This document shows positions 57,940-64,000 of a stretch of DNA of 64,000 bases, piece after piece. Source of the stretch: Volutella citrinella (Eukaryota; Ascomycota; Sordariomycetes; Hypocreales; Nectriaceae); the NCBI GenBank assembly GCA_034401135.1, contig JAWZSP010000002.1, forward strand, positions 1,612,001-1,676,000, in the 5' to 3' direction. A model generated the notes under the pieces. The model searched no databases. It had not been told where the DNA came from and saw nothing but the letters and a program-made list of their open reading frames with translations. The translations under genes were made by a program, and so were the position numbers. Each line of letters starts with the position of its first letter. Within the stretch, counting starts at the first letter, position 1.

Positions 57940-59318
57940 CTAAACGTGAGTGGTGGGGTCAAGAACCGGCAGGGCAGCAACGCCTTCGCGTTCCCATTCC
58001 CAGGCCATCAAGCTCCAGTTGAGCTCTCGTCTCCAGAACAGCCCCAGTCCTCGTCCACCGCCTTCGGGACGATCATCCGAGCTCAATCCTCCGCTGCGAG
58101 GCATGTGCTCGCAGAAAACCACCTTGCCCATCCGAGAATGCAGAATGCCCATGGAGCAAGACACGCACGGCTCGTGGGTGACATACAACTCGAGTCCATG
58201 GCACAAGTAGCCATCCTGGTTGGGATGTTCCTGTTCAAAACACTGCTCTTCTATGTCAAGAAGCGGAGCGTCTTGAAAGGCGTCGTAGCTCAGATTTGGT
58301 GCGATCAACGGCATATTACTCAGGCGCCGCTCGTGCCGTACCAGCTTCTGGGCAACCATGCTGATGGCCCGCTGGACACAGTGCGTCATTGGGTTATTGA
58401 CAACTCCAAGGCCAGCAGGTACTTGGTGATAGCGAGCATCGCCGGCAACGGCAACAAGTTGCGTCTTTCCGCCTTCTCTCTGCACCACCACGGCCCCAAT
58501 GGCTTCACCAATTCCCTGTTCTTTGGCTTGGGCAGCCACTCGGTGAGCAAGAGCCATCCAAAGCGAGGCGTCTTGCCGAATATCGTCTGTGGCTCGGGCA
58601 ACTATGCTAGGGTGCGGCCCCAGTGGATTATTCTTTCGGTAAACGGTCGGCCAGAATTGCGATGACCACAAGGCGGCCTGAATCTGAGACGTCGGTGCTA
58701 GGAGGGGAATTGGGATTCTGTCAATGAACAGGTTCTCGCCATCCAGTCCTTCGATTCCGGAAAGCACTTGAACCAGTTGTTCTTCGGTCATAGTGTTCAC
58801 CTCTCCTACAATGATATAGATCCAACTCGATTTGGTCGTATGGATTTGGCGGCCCAAGCCGTCCTCATTCATGTATCGGGCCTTGAGATGAGCTGGTAGA
58901 TCGCCTGGCTTTGCGCATCTTCGGAGGTGAGGGAGGGGGTTAGCGCTGGTATCAGATCCTCCGAGAATTCTTAAAGCCCTGGTTCTGAGTTAGCTCTCCT
59001 CGAAGGTTGAACAAATAGGTATGACCTCGGCGATGCTCGATCCCGGGGAATAGATGGTACTAACGTAATAACTTCGTTTGCTTGTTTAGTTGGTGCCCTG
59101 GTGATATAGGCATGGACAACCGTGTGGTCTTGTCGCACTTCCTGCGTCGTCTTCAATGGGATCAGAACTCCCCGTTTAAGGTGATGAGCCTTCAGATCAT
59201 CAACTAGTGGGTTCGGGACAACCTCAGCCGGGACACGAATCTCTGGCTTGGTGGGCGGGACAGTTCCATCTGCATCTGGGGTATGTGGTGCCCCTTCCGT
59301 TGCTTCGGTAGACGCCAT
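57940..59318 (-). CDS. TAD3: tRNA-specific adenosine deaminase subunit TAD3
   Basis: Non-catalytic partner of Tad2 in the enzyme that makes inosine at the wobble position (A34) of tRNAs. The CDS reads complement(join(57940..58978,59065..59318)), 430 residues. The N-terminal part includes LKRGVLIPLKTTQEVRQDHT and APTKQANEVIT, then ALRILGGSDTSANPLPHLRR across the 86-base intron (AC|G gives Thr). The deaminase core has IGAVVVQREGG and PMTHCVQRAI: the usual catalytic HxE is His284-Cys-Val286, the Glu-to-Val change typical of Tad3. The second zinc motif THEPCVSCSMGILHSRMGKV supplies Cys356 and Cys359. The C-terminus has LNWSLMAWEWE. The open frame extends to 59399 but starts with TTG; MASTEA at 59318 is the first ATG. 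Confidence 0.94.
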
Positions 59319-62300
59319 CTTGTTGCGCCTGTAGTGGTGAATCTGACTCTCGTTGACTTGACGTGTTGGATCAGACGCCAAAGCCGGCTCAGACGTCAAA
59401 GCCGGTCAAGGCAAATCACGATCAGCCCGTGGTGATTTAAGAGAATTCAGCGACGACTCCGGTCTGGCTTCGAAACAGTATTGATCCAGGGAGTACTCGC
59501 AACGCGTTGGCAAGCAAAGCAGATGCGACGAGTCAATGAAGCGTAGAATGCCAAGGAGTGGAAGTTGTGTCCTCCGAGACAGCTCAATGTTGTGGAGTAG
59601 GTTCAGCCGTGTCAAAAGGGAAAGGGCGATACCCGCTCTTTAATTCCGTGCCTGCCAGTCCAAGCTCGTGTGGCTAAATCGCGTTCAAGATCGACTTGAT
59701 GGCAATTCCCCGATCGCAGCTGCCAACTTGAAGGCTAGGTAGGGTGATGGATCGGTCGGTGAAGGAACGAGGCAGATGTTGCTCCCTCTGAGTTCAGCCT
59801 TGGCTGAGGAGGAATAGCGGAGACCTTTCCACTGCCGTTTGCTTGGTGTGAAATTCCAGCCGGCTGTGTCGGGCTGCGGAGCTTGACAGCCCGTGTGTGA
59901 GGCACTAGCTCTCAAACGGGAGGAGTGTTGACAGCTGGCGCCAGCCGTACTTGACGCCGAGACGTGAGTTGCCGATGTAGGCGTAGTAGCTCAATCAAAT
60001 CCGAGAGTCACAATCCTCTAACATGGATTTCGTTCAAGCAAGAAGCTGATCAGTCCTTGCAAGGGGCGGCGTGCAGTTCGGGAGAGGATGCACAAATGAC
60101 TTTTGTTGTAGTTATTCCCCTACAGCGGGTATCTACCGAGGTGGCTTCTCGGTTTACCTTTAGTATATTCAGGAATTTTGTGAGCCTCTCTGGACTTACC
60201 CCTGTTATTTCTTCGTCTATAGTTGCATGATTTACATAAGAAAGTGCTGAGCAACATCTGAGAATGAAGTTGGCGATAGTTTCTTCCTGGTGGATCTTGA
60301 ATGTGGCGCAGCTTCGCTGTGGCTTGCAGCTCTATGGCACCGCCACAAACTCACTTACCCTAAACTTGAGAATTTCCTTACTCAGGATCATCCTCCAGTT
60401 CTCGTTATCAATCATGCTTCTTTCCTACAGAGGGGGCTGGAGTGGATGGGGAGGCTATCGTCATGAAATCGAAGGTAGTTACTTTGAGACTTGGATGTCT
60501 TTGAAGCTACACTATCCTGTTGCGCTCTAACATTTGAAGAGATACAGTTTGATCCATCAAGTGGCACGGTTCATGCCTCAGCACCAATTCGGCGTCGAAT
60601 GAATACCATTATACACATCTGCATTAGTATAACTCCCGGGTATTCTATAGAGAGACTTTTCAGACTTGTTGTTTTTGATGCATGCAGGTATTTGGCAAAC
60701 GAAGCAAATCCGATAAGCTGAACAATTGAACTCCCATATATGTGCGTCACGTCAAATAAAGAGAGTTGTCGTGAGAAGGACTAGGAATACTACATAACGT
60801 TGGGGCATAAAAAATGAGAAAGTTGGAGACCGATTGTAACACCACAAAAAACATTGACCGTCCTTACACTGTGCTCTCTTGTCCGGACAGGACTCCATGT
60901 CGCGTCCCCAACCATCCGACTTCCATCAACAATCTCCGCTCAACATCAAGGCAAAACATCAGATTCTGCCCAACGCTACTACACTTGTCACCGGAATACA
61001 ATGCCTAACAACCATCTGCCTAACTTACACAGTCATCACATGTTGGCTTGATCATGTCATTCTTTGTGGTCATCCGCGAATGCGCACACCGTGGCTGTAA
61101 GGCCAAGATCTCCTGACCGAGAGTCAGAATCAGACCCCGCATGGGGAATGAGGGGAAGGAATCTTCCCACAATCGTGCATAGCCACTGCCGAAGGCTCAA
61201 AGGGTCCAGGTTACAGGGCCAATGGCCAGGTCTTGTCTACCGCAACGAGAGAAGCAGACCAACCGACAACATTGCGTCTGGTCACAAGAAACTCAAGGAG
61301 GCCCGAGGCACATCTGCTAGGATTCATCTTGGGCCTCGGCGGGGTGCCTAGGCAGTTCCATTGACGTGCCTGAGAAAACGACATTACTATGGTACTGCTG
61401 AAGAAAAGTGCGATGAGTACTCCGTAGTAACATGAACATATCGCAACCTCGGATCGAAGGCCTCGGCGCGGGCGTATGCAGGATGAAAGCCCTCGTCACG
61501 GCCACGCTGGTCTGTCTCGGACAGCCGTTGCCTTATGCAGCAGTTGGAGAAACGCCCAGCAGCCCAGCCATGGAGGCCGAGTGCGCATTTCACGAAGCGA
61601 TGCATAATGGGCACAGGGCACCCCCAGCGACGCCTCCGCATCGGGTGTACCCCCAAACTAATGCGAGGCCTGGCTGCGGAGGCATGTGAAAAGCAGTGAT
61701 ATTTCGAGATATGATTGCAGCCCAGCGGCCGCTTGATTCCAAGGCAGATGAGACGCGACCAAGCCCAGCCGATGGGCCTTTTCTGATTCTGATACCACCG
61801 GCGTCGATGAACATGACGCCAGCCAGCGGAGGATTTTGAAACATGGGTTTGTCCAGTAATCGACCGAAAATACCTACATGTGAGAAGGCCCGCGCTTGGG
61901 TGGCTCCCTGGACTCGGCTCATGGCATCGAATGGCATGGACAGGATATTAATTCGGCAGGGTGTCCGTTGGCAGGCAGCCCGGAAGCGAGCGAAATAGCC
62001 TGAGAATATGGCGCCAAAACCGTTGGCAGCAGCTTAAGCTGGTGCAATCGAGATGACCAGTTTAGCCCACTACTACCGAGTGCCAGATAGGCAGCTTGGC
62101 AGATGGGCATGTCTCAGACGCTGCTCATGTTTTTGTTGGAGGCCCAACTCATTCGTAGTAAGAGTCCCAGGTGCAAAATTTAACATTCGGATAAGAATGA
62201 GACACGAGTTTCACACGGCGAATGCTTCTGCTGATGAGAACTTTGGAGCTTGATGGAGGGCGAAGCACATGGCTGTATCGGTTGGCATGGCGCATTGCTG

Positions 62301-64000
62301 ACGACAACAAGGGACCGGTGAAGACTTCCTCGAGCCCTTGACCCTCAGCTGGGGATGAAGTGAGGCAAACTACAATAACACGGACGAAGCATGAGAAGCG
62401 AGACTTGTCGACAGCCTATCGGGACCTCAGCCGCCAGAAAGGCATGATTTCTACGGGGCCCAAAGTCGACGCACCAAAAGAAAAAGGGCGGCCGAATAGG
62501 GGAGGCACACAAGGGCATCAAGGGCATCATCCAAGGGGATCCCAGAGCACCCCCAGGGCATTCCAAGGCACCCATCAAGCGCCAAAGGACCGAGGCAGTG
62601 GTACGGTGTTGCTGGATACGTAGGGTCTACCCAGGCCAGATGTACGCTACAATGCTGCAACGGACAGCGTCAGGGCTTCCGGGACCAAACACGGGCGCCC
62701 AGGGCTGGCAGGCAATTGGGCATCAGGGAGAGCAACGACGACCAAGAAGTCGAACGACAATGACTGGCCAGTGCGCCGGGGAGCAGGGAAACGAGGCACA
62801 GCTCATTACGGTTACTGGGAAACATGCCAGCCACTGAGCCCGGCGCATCATGACAGCTCGCCTTGCTGGGTGACTCAGACAGACTCTCAGACCCAAGGAG
62901 CGACAGTCTTACGCATACCCAGGAGGTAATTTTAACCGCTGCCACCGACCAAGTGGACAAATCGACACGGAGCCTGTGGGATAAGGGGGTCTCGGCGTCT
63001 CGCGCGTCTCCTCTTGTTTTCTCTGGTTCTGGCTGTCGTCTCCAACCCCGCTTGGCGGCGTGATCGGACCGTCTCCTCTACGCTGGGACATGACTTGGAA
63101 TTTTTCTCTCAACCCTCGCTGCCTCGCCCCGTCGCATCCAGGCCCATGATGGAAGGAACTTGGAGGAAGGGGTTTAGTCTGGAAGTCGGGGTGTCCAGAA
63201 AAGAAGGTCTCGGGCGGCAGTAGCGCGCAGAGGCAAGACCCTGGCCGTGGGCCTTGCTCGATCCGGCCTAGAGGCCTCCTCTCCACTCCCTTGGGAGCAC
63301 CCACTTAGCTAGGAACAGGAGTGGGTGGAGCGTGGCGAGCCTAGGATGCCCCGGAACGATTGCAGCGAAAGCCCCGTTGTCTGCGCTGCTGCTGCTGCGC
63401 TGCCGCCGCACACACACACGGGCGGTCTTCTCTGCGAACGGACAGCGGAGGCAGTTTAGCCGCCTGCCTAGAGCCCTGGACGGTGCTGAGCCCATGGGCC
63501 TCGTTGCGACTGGTCTCTTGTCCTCGCGTCGAGGTGACGAGTGACGACACAAGCAACCAGGACTTGCTCGCAACACGTCGTTGGCGATCGTTGCATAACC
63601 TGGCATCGCACGGGGTCCACGGAGGCTGTACTGTGCATCGTGACGCCTAGTTTCACGGATGATCATGGGCCAAGGTCAGGCCTTCCGTCATGGCCGGCAC
63701 CCGCGGCATACCTGAGAATTTGCACAGCGCATCCTCTGACGAGGGCCGATCAGGGTCGGTCGACTTGAAGCCAAGCGAGCCCTGGAGGAAGGCCAGCCTT
63801 AGCAAGCACGGAGCGGCGAGCTCCTCGGTGAGTTTTGGGGGTCTGCGGGGGACGCTGGAGGTCTGCGGCCCAGTAAATGGTCGGCGTGTGGGAGCCCACC
63901 GTGCTAGGTGGGCACCGTGGGCTCATATGGCCTGGCGCCACCGTGGTGACCCGCGGGCTGCCAGTGAGGGCTATCCCTTCTCAGGAAACCCTCCTGCATA
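59319..64000. other. 4.7-kb region after TAD3 promoter, no gene recognised
   Basis: Contains the TAD3 promoter at the left. From about 59.96 to 61.05 kb the base composition shifts toward AT (listed separately). From 61.1 to 64.0 kb it is GC-rich again, with short overlapping frames and no domain. A gene truncated by the window end cannot be excluded, but nothing at 63.3-64.0 kb resembles one. Confidence 0.5.
59960..61050. other. AT-richer island, possibly a decayed gene or element
   Basis: Lines here fall to roughly 37-45% GC by eye against well over 50% for most of the window. One plus-strand frame is open at 60251-60463 (coding EVGDSFFLVDLECGAASLWL and THLP-free sequence such as NFLTQDHPPVLVINHASFLQ), is interrupted by three stops between 60464 and 60487, then is open again at 60488-60718 (GTVHASAPIRRRMNTIIHI, YSIERLFRLVVFDACRYL). 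A splice-like GTAGTT...CTCTAAC...ACAG at 60475-60547 does not join the frames. I recognise no family and no terminal repeats. Confidence 0.35.

Noticed and set aside
60475..60547. Intron-like segment GTAGTT...CTCTAAC...ACAG
   Set aside because: Signals look good, but no upstream frame arrives in the phase needed to read the downstream open segment, so no gene model results.

Overview
The window is chromosomal DNA from a filamentous ascomycete (Pezizomycotina), most likely a Sordariomycete of the order Hypocreales. The evidence is the short GT-AG introns (47-169 bases), many with CTRAY-like branch points; the fungal gene content (velvet regulator VeA, GID5, Mga2/Spt23, an opsin-related protein, a one-polypeptide NADH glutamate synthase); and the VeA protein, which matches the Hypocreales type as I know it. 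No rRNA, tRNA, CRISPR array, intact transposon or bacterial-style operon was found. The order is inferred from recollection of protein families, not from a search.

Layout. 0.3-6.9 kb: GLT1 (minus). 6.9-13.7 kb: gene-free. 13.7-21.0 kb: a compact block with APC15 (plus), then BET1, CHZ1, an EMC10-like gene and a Pho80-type cyclin (all minus). 23.6-26.8 kb: GID5 (plus). 28.5-29.6 kb: a seven-helix opsin-related protein (plus). 29.6-39.1 kb: a 9.5-kb gene desert. 39.1-40.7 kb: veA (plus). 42.5-44.0 kb: an unrecognised basic, disordered protein (plus). 45.3-49.6 kb: the membrane-bound transcription factor Mga2/Spt23 (minus). 49.6-55.8 kb: gene-free. 55.8-56.9 kb: RNase H1 (minus). 57.9-59.3 kb: TAD3 (minus). 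59.3-64 kb: gene-free, with an AT-richer island near 60-61 kb.

I rebuilt the intron-exon structures by reading splice sites and requiring that the reading frame and family motifs continue. This recovered parts that single open frames miss: the catalytic cysteine exon and the C-terminal exon of GLT1, the first exon of APC15, an 11-base first coding exon in BET1, a 13-base micro-exon in CHZ1, the membrane-anchor exon of Mga2, and the first exons of RNH1 and TAD3. For several proteins the true start is an internal ATG, because the longest open frame begins with TTG.

The genes are mostly housekeeping and are not an obvious cluster: nitrogen assimilation (GLT1), cell-cycle ubiquitin ligase (APC15), secretion and ER membrane biology (BET1, EMC10, Mga2), chromatin (CHZ1), phosphate-type cyclin signalling, glucose-regulated proteolysis (GID5), light, stress and development (opsin-related protein, VeA), and RNA or genome maintenance (RNH1, TAD3). 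I found no convincing new multi-gene system. The most checkable novelties are a duplicated YxxLVASGFFS motif in the unknown protein, a possible soluble Mga2 form made by intron retention, and the very long non-coding regions, above all the one upstream of veA.
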